Positions 26,203 through 36,683 of a stretch of 64,000 bases of DNA are shown here, in pieces. The stretch's first letter is position 1; each line of letters starts with the position of its first letter. This DNA is from Ciona intestinalis (Eukaryota > Chordata > Ascidiacea > Phlebobranchia > Cionidae), in assembly GCF_000224145.3 (NCBI RefSeq), contig NC_020179.2, positions 2,871,743 through 2,935,742 on the forward strand, read 5' to 3'. The position numbers were made by a program, and so were the translations under genes. Below the pieces are notes generated by a model. The model saw only the letters and a program-made list of their open reading frames with translations. It was not told the DNA's origin and did not search any database.

Positions 26203-27049
26203 TTTTACTCCGGTTCCTTTCGTTTCTTGGTAAAAAGAAACTTGAATTCCAAAGATGCAGCAACAAATTTAAATTACGTATACGCTATATTAGATGCTGT
26301 GTAAAATACGATAAATATTGTAAATGTATACGCGCTATTACGTTATATAATACCAGTATAAACGAAACATAATTTGTCATAATACGAGTATAAACGAAAG
26401 TGTGCAACATGATCTACCAATGCAAAACTAATCATGCTAACGAGCACTTTAACATTATAGTTAGCGTAACCCGAATCAGATTGAAAGTTGCCTTTTTTCA
26501 AATGCAAAGCTGCCTTTTTCAATCACTTTTTAAAGTTTTCGCCACGTTTAAATTGAGTTATGTCCACTCTAGTCAACGATACGAAAGCGATAGCGTCCTT
26601 AATTTGTTGTGAGAGCAGTTAGTGCATGGTAAAGCTGAGAAATGGTGATACATCGGACTTGCTTTGTCAAGCAGATGTTACAGATGTAAAGGAAACTGAA
26701 AAGTAAAAGTACGACGTTTTACCATAGATGTTTATATTTTCTTGAAAAACTGGATTTCGTATACAACCAGGGTTTTTACATATTTGTTTTCGGGGCTAAT
26801 TTAATGCAAATATATATTCTTAAACATGCGCGGTTTTTATTGCAGCGGTCATTCGCATAAATAGTACAGGGGTAAGGTCATTTTCTATTGAGTATATTTT
26901 AAATATTTATATACGTGTAAACGTGCGTGCATTTATTCTTAAAACTACCGCATTATGTCGAGTCCTGGTCAATACACGGGTAAAATAATACGGGATTTTC
27001 TTGTTTTACCAGAAATTCTCAATTCTTGATTAGCTAACAAACTGCAATC
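26203..27049. promoter_or_regulatory. Shared spacer between divergent RBM26 and TXNDC5
   Basis: The 847 bp between the RBM26 and TXNDC5 start codons must hold the 5' ends of both genes. It is free of recognisable SINEs, unlike most of the window, which suggests constraint. I found no textbook ER-stress element or TATA box by eye. A TTGTTTTACCAG acceptor-like site lies about 39 nt before the TXNDC5 ATG. Confidence 0.45.
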
Positions 27050-30000
27050 ATGAGAATTTCATTAGTTTTGGTTCTCATTTCTGTTTTTGCGACGTCTAAA
27101 TGCGACGAACCCGCACAACGAACTGATGAGACACTTTATTCAGAAGCCACATTTAAAGAATTGGTGGCGGATCAAAAACACTTCATCATGTTTTATGCTC
27201 CATGGTAAAAAAACCTTTATATTAGTCATAAATAATCTACCATAGTCCATAACACACATAAATGTAACAGACAAAAATCAAGTCCAACCAACTGTTGTAT
27301 TAGAGATATATATTTCACCCAAATGGCATTGCCTCTGCAAAAAAAAGCATAAAAAAATACAAAAAACACATTTAGTATTGATATGTTTAGTTTTGTGTGT
27401 CTAATTTTGCATTATTAAATGTATATATTCAATATATATCATGACCATTCACCAGGTGTGGACACTGCCAGAGGTTGAAACCAGTGTGGGAAAACCTTGC
27501 TGAAGAAATCAATGGAAATTCTGAAATTGATATCTCCATTGCTAAGGTATATTTTGGTTATATTGGAGACATTTTTTGTCTTGTATTTCCAATATCCTAC
27601 TATAGAGTTCAGATGACGTAAAGCCTTTTAAATGTGACTATCTCATTTCAGTGCAGTTGTTTTTGCTTATACATGCTTATATGATCACAATTTTCTTACA
27701 GGTTGATTGCACTGTAGAAACAAAGCTCTGCTCAGATGAAGGTGTAATGGGTTATCCAACGTTAGTATGCTTATCTTATTCATCAGTTACAATATTCTTG
27801 CCTTTTTCTGTTCGACCCTTTGCATTTCACCAACAATAATGACCCACAAAGTAACATACTTGGTAATTCGTAACAGGCACAAGGTGTATGAAACAGGACA
27901 CTGTGTTTAACAACTGTCGTTTTCCGGCCAGTAAGTTACATTCTTTCATTAAAAAACTTAAGCTATATATTGTATATAGCAGAACACCTATGTTATTCTA
28001 ATTACTGTCTGTCGTTCCCTCACCAGGCAAAAATAAAGAAGTTACATTCATTTATTTGCTGAAAAGTTTCACCCATTAGTCTTTATATTTTAAAACTTAA
28101 ATTGATGGCCAACCACTGTTATACCCCTATTTATTTATTTCCTTTAAAACCTTTATAGGTTGAAGTTGTTTCATCCATCAAGAGACTCACTTCGTTACAA
28201 AGGTGGACGAGATTTTGAATCTCTCAAATCATTTGTAATCGCTGCAGTCAACCCCTTACCTGACCCCAACCAATTCTCTATTCCTAACGATGGACTTCAT
28301 GAGCTGACGGAAGACAATTTTGAGAACCATGTTTCTACTGGCCACCATTTCATTAAGTTCTTTGCACCGTGGTGTGGCCATTGCAAGCGACTTGAACCTG
28401 CGTGGGCACAACTTGCTAAAGCTCACACTCCAAGTGAAGAAAACAAAGGCGATGTCAAAGTGGGAAGGGTAGGTTCTTTGTAATATATAGCATTACGTGG
28501 ATGCTTTTTATCAAGAGCAAAAAGACCGTATTTATTTACATATTTTTAACATCAGTCTATTCTATATTGGTGTGTTTTTACTTTCTAAAGGGTAGTATGC
28601 CGTAGGACTTTTTTTAGCCTATTATATTAACTCAGTTTTAGCCTATTATTCAGATGCTAGTTACCGAAAGGTGTAGCCACCGCTTATTATCTTCCATCTA
28701 AATGTAAATATTTTATCAACTATAAAGGTGTTTTAACAACTGTTGTTTGTCTCTATATCCTGTCTTTTCGTTTAAAATATTTCTAAATCTTTGCCACCGT
28801 AATTGAACAGACCAATAAATTCTATTATTATTAAAATCAGTATTTATTTGCTTGGTGGTTGAATAAGTTGTACAAAAACTTAACATGTAATGTTTAGACT
28901 TTAGATATCCACATAATAACCTATATTATGTGGAATCGAAGCACATTTTCATTGGTTTGTTATACACAGGTTGATTGCACAGTTCAGAAGTCTGTATGTT
29001 CTAAACATGAAGTGCGTGGATATCCAACATTGCTGTGGTTTAACAATGGACAAGTAGTGAAGAAGTATCAGGTAAATTGTCTACACTTCTGCATTGAATA
29101 AAATATACCAATAAAGTTGTCCGGCGCCGTGGCATAGTGGTCAGCATGCCTGCCTGTAAACATAAAAAAAATCAAAAAGTCAAAATAAAAATCACATACA
29201 TAGCAACTCGTGAACTGGCACGGGGTGTTAAACCCGTGTGATAAAGACTGTCGTTTTCGGCCATGCAATGATAAAGTAAGTTACATTAAAGCTGCATTAT
29301 ATAGTACTGTAGGGGAAGACGGAATACCTTTAGCACATAATATCTAAATATCCTGATTGTGTATTAAACAATTAAAACGATCTATGGAAGTTTTTCTTCT
29401 TTGAATGTTCTATGTTTACTATTAAATGAGACAAGAAAATAGAACGAAAAAGGTGTCCTATCTTTCCCCACCCCGACCCTACTATATAGAAAACCGCATA
29501 TATTAGCATAGTAGTTGGTGTTACCACTTGAATAAAAACCTTTACAAAATCAATATAATATGGAAAATGTCTACAAAGTTCGCTACTTAACCAACCACTT
29601 ACAATCTATTAGGGTCTGTTGATTAACAATAAAGTACCGGTATTCTCAAACTAATTGATCTCATGCCCCTTGAAGCATTGCTCAATTACTGTATTGTTGT
29701 AATTCATCTAAAAGAACATATTTATAATATTTTTATTTTCAAATATTAGTTTTACCAGCAAAACATTTTTAAATGAGTTATCTTATTCATATATACTATA
29801 CACCTAACAATTTTTTTGGGATTGTTACTTTCATATCGCTTATAATTTGGACAACCGATTAGTGACCACTTGGTTGGAGCAATGTTCGCTAAGTGCCTTG
29901 CTCAAGGACACATACGCCGATCAGTATTAGTATCAAACCGGGAACACTTTAGTTACAATGCTGGCATGTAAGCCATAGCCACGATATCACCTTGTTACAA

Positions 30001-31749
30001 AAGTTGGGGTGACATCACATGTACAGCAGGGACCTCTAACATACTGCTTTACGTATGTATTAAAACACTTGTGTATTACAGAGTGGTCGTGACATCGATA
30101 GTTTCGAGAGGTTCATCACGGAAATGACGACTGGAGAAGCTCCTCCTCCTCCAGTTGAAGATAAGGCTCCTCCAAAACCCGCTCCTCCCAAGCCAGTACC
30201 GGTTTTCCAGGAGGAACCAAAAGAACAAGAACCGGTGTGTTGACAATTTACTTTTAATATTTTAAGCAGATTATTTTTATTAAAGTATGAACTTTGGGAC
30301 TTGGTCACACTGGTGACGTAGTGTTCCCTGGCATGTTCCTTTTAGACCTGGTACAAAGCAGTTTGGCTGTTGGGTAAAGGGTAAATCTGGCCTAAATCCT
30401 AGATCCTCTAGGACCTTACCCAGATAGGTGCAGCGGGCTCGCCTATTTATTCCAATAAAATGTAAATTTGTTTTTAAATGTAAGCGTGTTTTAACAACTG
30501 TTCTTATTTGTCCTGTTATTCTGTTTAAAATATTTCTAAATATTCGCTACCGTATTCGAAGAGACAAACAAAGTTATTATTATGTTATAGAATAAACAGT
30601 ATAGAAAACAGAACTAAAACAGTACAAAAAAATGAATTGCTTCCTTAAAAAGTTTCTAGCATGTTTTATAAAACCCTATACTTTGTTACACCTGCGGTTG
30701 CCTATGAATAACTTCATTAAGTAATTAATTATACCAGCAAACAAAAGACTTTATTTCCTGCCTTCCACCAGACCACACCTGTGCTTGTACTTACTGGCAA
30801 AGACTTTGACTTCAATATTGCGCTTGATGTAACATTCGTGATGTTCTATGCTCCTTGGTGCGGATACTGCAAGAGACTTGCTCCAACCTGGGAAGATCTG
30901 GCTGTCTCAGATTTTTCTGAAGTTGAGTCCCCGGTAAAAATTGCAAAAATCGACTGCACAGAATATAACCACATCTGCCAAGCGTTTGAGGTAATGACTT
31001 TTGTTTTAAAGTGTTGTGTTTAAAATTAGAAACCAAATTCACTTCTGGCTAAAAGTAACAGCATTAATCACAAAAACACAATTGGCCATTTTTAATTTTT
31101 CCTAACATAGTGTTAAAAACAGTATTTATTCGACAAGCTCAGTTTTTATCTTTAATTTAGATCTCTTTGTGATTTTCATATTAACATACATGATAATACA
31201 TCTTGTCTAGCTAACCATTGTAGCATTAATCATAAAAACGCAGTTGGCCATTTGCAATTTCTCCCAGCGCACTGATAAAAAGTAGTATTTATTCTGCCAT
31301 TTCTACAACTTTAGCTAAGTTTCTGTTGTTGTAATACCTTTATTGCATCTACATCTTTCTTGAATCTTATAATAGTCTTCATATTAACACTCATCTTTTC
31401 TAGCTAACATTAGTCACAAAAACAGTTGCAAAGTTTCCCAACGTCATTTGCCATTTTCCCAAAGCTTTGTTGAAAGGTAGCATTTATTATGCTACTTTAG
31501 CTTAGTTTCAACTGTTTTAACATAAGCTTTCGATCTTCTGCTGTAACGACCTAAATGCACATACATTATATATTGATTTTCATATTAACATATCTTTTCA
31601 TTCAGGTTGGTGGTTATCCAACTCTCATTCTCTTCAAAGATGGAGACAAAGTAGCGAAATATAAAGGCAATCGTTCCATGGATGATTTGAAGTCTTTTAT
31701 CATCAAAAACTCCAAGGAAGTCGCCCAAGAAGCAAAAGATGAGCTGTAA
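27050..31749 (+). CDS. TXNDC5: TXNDC5 (ERp46), three-thioredoxin-domain ER oxidoreductase
   Basis: Disulfide-forming protein of the ER lumen. Exons 27050-27204, 27456-27546, 27702-27760, 28159-28468, 28970-29071, 30082-30234, 30772-30990, 31606-31749; 410 residues (human 432). A hydrophobic signal peptide (MRISLVLVLISVFATSKC) precedes three thioredoxin domains with active sites CGHC (residues 53-56), CGHC (174-177) and CGYC (320-323). Each is preceded by FYAPW or FFAPW and followed by a cis-Pro motif (GYPT). A Pro-rich linker (about residues 252-292) separates domains 2 and 3. The protein ends AKDEL, the ER-retrieval signal. Splice phases agree at every junction. The third site has Tyr where the usual human motif has His, which may shift its redox potential (inference). 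Introns carry SINE and MITE copies. The gene converges with RBFA. Confidence 0.95.
27836..27958 (+). mobile_element. tRNA-derived SINE tail
   Basis: In TXNDC5 intron 3. Confidence 0.65.
29119..29288 (+). mobile_element. tRNA-derived SINE with internal deletion
   Basis: In TXNDC5 intron 5; head GTCCGGCGCCGTGGCATAGT joined to the tail. Confidence 0.75.
29299..29488. mobile_element. TAGTAGGGTGGGG MITE, TXNDC5 intron 5
   Basis: Full-length copy, forward relative to the TTTAGCACATAATATC form. Confidence 0.75.
29815..29990 (-). mobile_element. tRNA-derived SINE, 5' part
   Basis: In TXNDC5 intron 5, worn. Confidence 0.6.
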
Positions 31750-32886
31750 CTTTGTGCTTGATAAAATAGACCAATTCTGTAAACATATATATTAGCAACT
31801 TAATTTTAACCTAGCTCTCGTTGAAGCATTTTCTATACGAGCTAAAACGTGAATCTTGTAGAACTGTAAGGGATACTTGAAGCTTTTTGCGCCAGTTAGC
31901 TTATAACCAGCTTTATATTATAACCATTTGCATACACAATGCAGTCAAGTTTCACTTATTTCAAATTAAACTGTTACACCTTTGAGTTCATATTGCCAAG
32001 TTCAAAATATATTCTGAACTTTTTGAATTTAAATTTAAATTTTCTCGTACACCTAACGCTTGTTAATCCAAGAAATGTCTTTTGTATTCGTTATAAACCT
32101 ACATGTAGATTTTTATAACTTTGCAAAGTGCAATACAGTCCTGTGCAACAAAATAAGTTGTTCTGTAATATTGTTTGTAAATTCCACTCACCAATTTAAA
32201 CATTCTTCCAATAGCTTTGTGTTATTTTGACTGAAGGTCTTCAAGCAATAAGACTGTGGTGCTAATTCTCTTTCTTAGTTAGATATTAATATAAAACAAT
32301 GTGTAAAATACTGGACACTTTCGTTAAGCTTTCATTTCTAATTTGAAAATCAAGAAAAGAATTGTTGATTTAAAGTTTCGTTGAATTTTGATTTAAAATG
32401 TTGGAAGGATATAAATAAACATCATATTCACAATAATGCAGAAGTTTATAAATGTGCCAATAAAGGTCCTTGGGTATCACTTTATATATAGCAAAGCTGA
32501 CTTTTAGCCAAACTTGAATGTTGAAACAATAGAAATAAACATAACAATGCAGACGTTATAAATGTGCTAATAAGGGTCCTTGGGTATCCCCTATACAGCA
32601 TGGCTGAATTTTAGCCACAACACCATTCTAGAAGCTTCCTAAGTATTTCAAGTTAACAGCACCGGTATTCCAGTATTTGTGAGACACTTTAAACCCAGAT
32701 TGCAATAAATTTAAATGCTTTGTTACACAAAAAGGTAAAAGTCTACTTTCGGAACCAAATAAATTTATATTTTTAGAACCAAATAAATGTCTTTACAAAT
32801 GCTTGTCAAGGCATAACTGCCAGTCTCCATGGTTGTGAGAATATTTCACACAAGATTTGTTTAAATAGAATATCCCACCTGCTATT
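31750..32886. other. Convergent 3' region of TXNDC5 and RBFA
   Basis: AT-rich spacer with several plus-strand AATAAA motifs (for example 32414-32419 and 32459-32464), any of which could end TXNDC5. Two related blocks near 32400-32480 and 32510-32600, each with a TAAAGGTCC/TAAGGGTCCTTGGGTATC core, form a rough direct repeat. No gene is seen. Confidence 0.5.
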
Positions 32887-35858
32887 TCAAGTCTCTGGCT
32901 TTTCGGGTTTAATGGACTTACTCCCTAATTTCTGTTTGTTTAAAATCTTTTCTTCTAAAGCAAACTGATCTATTCCAAACATGCTATATGTTGGTACCAT
33001 TGATTTGTTGACTTCGTCCTTTTTCTTAGTTCTCTCCCAACCTAATAAAACAGATTCAGATAACTGGTAGAGTTAAACTTGTGACCATAATAATAATATG
33101 GTAAGGTGGAGGAAGATGGGACACCCTTTTATTCTATTTTCTCCACCCATTTGGTAGTATACAAAGAACGTTAAAAGAATTATAAAACCGTATCCTCACG
33201 ACTTCTATAGACTGGTGGTAATTGTTAAAAACACGATCAGAATATATTTGGTGCTAAAGGTGTCTCATCTTACCCCACAGGACTCTACCTTTTATTTTAA
33301 ATACCTTAAACATTTATTAACAAACCTATACAAAAATAACTGTATGAAAATATAATATGTTATACCAGACAAGCTAACATATAAAATAAAACTGTTGATT
33401 GAAAATCCATTACTAAATTTTTTTCCTAAAAAAAATCAGTAAATTTTTATATAAAAAATAATACTGACTAAATTCTTGTTCCTAAATAAAACTCACAAAA
33501 CTTCAGTAAATTCTACGTCTTAAAAGATACTCACTAAAATCTTCTTCAATTTCTTCTTCTTCCTGATCCTCATCTTCCAGAGGACCCATGTCCACCAAAC
33601 CGGAGTCCAGAAGCTCCCGGACTTTAGCATCCATCATCACTTGATCCGATAGAAAGAAATGGAAGGTTGGAACTTGACTGATGATGTGGCTATGGATGAG
33701 ATAGTGGCGGATTTCGCCAGCGAATCTGGGCAGGATATAATATTAAAAAAATTGGATTTAATTTTTTATTTTTTTTTTATTTGTCTCTTTGATTACAGTA
33801 GCAAAAATTTAGTAATATTTTAAATAAAAACAGGAACAGTGATAAAAATAACAGATGTTAAAACACGCTTACAGTAAAAACATATTTAAACAGGGAACTT
33901 CTTATTTGTGTTTAAATTGTGTGTGGGTAGTTTTTATGGCTGATTATTTTTGGATGGCTGATAATTTAAACAACCCATAAAGAATCACTGTTTTGTAGCA
34001 ATTACTAGTATGTCATGCGTGTTGCCCAAGGAAACACATTCAAAATGATAGCAGCCTGGAGCCTCAAACCTTTGAGCACAAGGTAGGTGTACAGTAACTC
34101 TAACTTAGTCTCGGCCTCTCAGGTCACATGGAGTACCATGCTGCAGGACCTCACCCACATATAATGGAGCAGAATGATTTCATGAACATATAGTATTTAT
34201 CAAGATTCCATTTAACACAACATAAACTCCCAACTAATGGCTTACTACAAGCAGATATGGCCACATAGTTTTTAAGTGTCCGGCGCCCTGGCAAAGTGGT
34301 TAGCCGTCTGCCTCTAACCCAAAGGTAATGGGTTGAAGGCTCATTGCTGCTTACATTTTGGATGTATGCAGTGGCGCAGCCAGGAAGGGTTAGAGTGTCG
34401 TGACCCCTCCCCTCTTTTAAACCAAAAAAATTAATTAAAAAAAATTTAAAAAAAAATTTTTTTTTAATTTTTTTTGAAAATTTTTTTTTTTTTTGATTAA
34501 AACCCCACCACCCCCATATTTTTTTCTTTTTTCTGGCTGCGCCACCTTGGTGAATGTATCCTTGAGCAAAACACTTTGCTCCAACCCAGTGGGTACTAAC
34601 ATTCAAGTGTGTAAAGATGCGTAAAAATGAATCACCTGTTAAGATTCTCTTGTATAAAGAAGTCTCTTTTACTTCCCTGTAACTCCCATTGTATTAAACA
34701 ATGATTCTTTGATGTCATAGTACACGTTGTTAGTTGTACATGGAGTTGACTTAACTCATCTGAGACAATACCAGAATCTATAACTTCCTGTGACAATGAA
34801 TAAATGAATGTAACTTACTTTATCATCGCGTGGTTGGAAAACGACAGTCGTTATAACACGGGTGTTCATACACCTCGTGCCAGCTTACGAGTTACCATGT
34901 ATGTTACTTTGTGAGTGATGTTTTTTTTCACTTTTTTATATATGCAAATAATTATAAAAGCATTTTATATAGCAAGTCTACTGTTTTAATTTTATTCAAT
35001 AGTAGTTTAATCAAAGGGCAGTCGATTTTTGTGAAAGTTATGTAACAACTGTTATATACAGCTCTTCATACATCTCATGCCAGCTTATGAGTTACCACCT
35101 ATGCAACTTTGGGTGATTATTTTTTAAGGGCTATTTTAAATATTTTTTGTAGTGAATGGCAACAATTTAAGAACCCATACAGTACCACTATGTTGTAGTT
35201 ATTAAACAGATCACACTATATAGTATATATATATTTTTAGAGGAAAAATGTAAAATATTCAAACTTTTCTGCTTAAATCAATTACCTGAACTTCTTTTAA
35301 TACAATATTTGCTCTAGTTTGATCTCTTAACAAAACGCTTTTATTCAATTTGTTTTGATATTTTCTGTTCAGAGAAACGTTTTGAGAAGTGTTACTTTTA
35401 ACTGGCAACACGTCACAAAACTTTTTTCTCATTTTAGGTCGATTTTTAAGCATCTTCTTCATTTTCTCTTCAATTCTGTTAAAACATTAAAAAATAGTTT
35501 TTTAAACCGTCAATTTTACAACAACCAAAATTTATAAAGATTACATCTAATAGGTTTCATTAGTGAAACACTGTTTGGTATAAGTAAAAACAAAGCATTT
35601 TACAGTATAGTTTGCAGTTTTGTTAATTGTACTGAATGTAATATAATACAAACACTTAGCCATATACCTTTTTGATTCTTTTTCATGAAACCCTATACTT
35701 CTTAAAATAGAACACTGAAGCAATTGTGGAAAGCAAAGGTTATGTCTTGCTACCATACACCCAGTATAGTTAAAAACATTACGAGCATTTGACCAGGATT
35801 GTGAGCCAGTTATTGGCAATATACGGTTATACAAACAAAGTTTTTTAAGCTGGTGCAT
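32887..35858 (-). CDS. RBFA: RBFA, mitochondrial ribosome-binding factor A
   Basis: Mitochondrial factor that helps mature the small-subunit 12S rRNA. Exons 35858-35668, 35475-35286, 34787-34636, 33725-33535, 33041-32887; 292 residues (human 343). The N-terminal ~60 residues are basic with few acids, as expected of a matrix-targeting sequence, and are followed by a Lys-rich stretch (ESKRIEEKMKKMLKNR). The KH-like RbfA core covers DELSQLHVQLTTCTMTSKN and IRHYLIHSHIISQVPTFHFF, which align with human [20 protein letters not shown] and [20 protein letters not shown]. The C-terminal MFGIDQFALEEKIL matches human LCGIDHEALNKQIM. The family is divergent, so identity rests on these blocks and the order. 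A TTTTTTTACAG acceptor lies 16 nt before the ATG, a good candidate spliced-leader site. Confidence 0.88.
33098..33288. mobile_element. TAGTAGGGTGGGG MITE, RBFA intron 4
   Basis: Full-length copy. Confidence 0.75.
33758..33925 (-). repeat. GTGTAGCGACCACGC repeat family, reverse copy
   Basis: In RBFA intron 3. Other reverse copies: 50700-50804 (cut by the N gap), 52835-52995, 53845-53968, 53977-54080, 59085-59252 and a fragment at 60285-60345. Confidence 0.65.
33950..34135 (-). mobile_element. tRNA-derived SINE, 5' part
   Basis: In RBFA intron 3, worn. Confidence 0.55.
34280..34600 (+). mobile_element. tRNA-derived SINE split by a foldback MITE
   Basis: In RBFA intron 3; the head is before 34369 and the body resumes after 34545. 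Confidence 0.7.
34369..34545. mobile_element. Foldback MITE nested in a SINE (RBFA intron)
   Basis: Begins CAGTGGCGCAGCCAGG and ends CTGGCTGCGCCAC, with an A/T palindrome at the centre, so the whole 177 bp can fold into a hairpin. It interrupts a tRNA-derived SINE, so it is younger than that copy. Ends resemble the element at 8584-8703. Confidence 0.7.
34795..34925 (-). mobile_element. tRNA-derived SINE tail
   Basis: In RBFA intron 2; a second, worn tail lies at about 35055-35200. Confidence 0.65.
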
Positions 35859-35873
35859 ACTGGAGCTATGACA

Positions 35874-35885
35874 CTGTAAAAAAAG
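35874..35885 (-). promoter_or_regulatory. Candidate trans-splice acceptor before RBFA
   Basis: A pyrimidine run ending in ACAG on the minus strand sits 16 nt before the RBFA ATG. No upstream coding exon in phase was seen. In ascidians such sites often take the spliced leader, but an ordinary 5'-UTR intron would look the same. Confidence 0.4.
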
Positions 35886-35894
35886 GCACAGGTA

Positions 35895-36035
35895 TGATGC
35901 TGGTGAAGAATCCTCCCTCTACTTGATTTACTAAACCCTAGGCCCTAACCCTTAACTTAATACGTATTTTGGTGCTAGTGAAGAATCTCCCTCCCCCCAG
36001 CTTATTTGCTAACCACTAACCCCTAGAACTTATAT
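35895..36035. repeat. GAAGAATC/CCCTAA-type repeat
   Basis: Two GGTGAAGAATCC/AGTGAAGAATCT units separated by CTAAACCCTAGGCCCTAACCC. Related to the MITE in the SMN intron, in a rearranged form. Confidence 0.5.
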
Positions 36036-36399
36036 TTTTTGATTGTTTAATAAATTGGCATGCGTGCATAACTAAAATTTTGTAAATAATATCGCTTGTG
36101 CACCTGCCATACTGTGCAGACTAGCTCTTCCAGTCTTCGACAAGCAAGAAACGAAGAAAGCATGTTATTAAAATAACCTGGTAATTTCCCATACATGCGA
36201 ATAAAAACGTCGATGTATGATTAACATCGGGGAGTTTATTATTCAAGTAACGTGAGAAGCCCTATGATATTTATAATGTAATTTACATTACAAATTTTAC
36301 TTTTACATGTAAAACAGAACCGAATATATTTTGGAAATTTGATTTAAACATATCGAAAGATCAAAAAACAAAACAGCCTGAGATAGTTTTGATTTGTTG

Positions 36400-36405
36400 T
36401 TTATT
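36400..36405 (-). terminator. Candidate poly(A) signal of the FN3 gene
   Basis: AATAAA on the minus strand about 280 nt past the stop. The only clear hexamer noticed in the downstream spacer. Confidence 0.35.
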
Positions 36406-36683
36406 AATATCGAAGTTCGATTCTTAGTATAAATATATTAACATTAACTAAGACAGTTTACGATATGATCCAGATTAAAATCAAAGTAATGGATTCTAAA
36501 AGCTTAAGAATTAGGCTATTTAGAATAGATCATTTGCACATATGAAGAAAGTAGTAATAACTGCAGCATTTCACATCCTGTCTGGTCTATTTTAAGCCAA
36601 TGTCATGTATTACGTACAATGTTCCAAATAAGTTTAATTTCTGTTTAAGTTTTTGTTTAGTCGAATTTACAAGCACTGTTTAA

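Larger units (their letters stand above)
35876..36683. other. Spacer between FN3 gene and RBFA
   Basis: Holds a GAAGAATC-ended repeat at 35895-36035 with CCCTAA-like blocks, then unique AT-rich sequence. A minus-strand AATAAA at 36400-36405 is a possible poly(A) signal for the upstream FN3 gene. No gene is seen. Confidence 0.45.

Noticed and set aside
34151-34606. 151-residue minus-strand open frame with poly-Lys/Phe
   Set aside because: Spans a SINE and the A/T palindrome of a nested MITE; composition is low-complexity.
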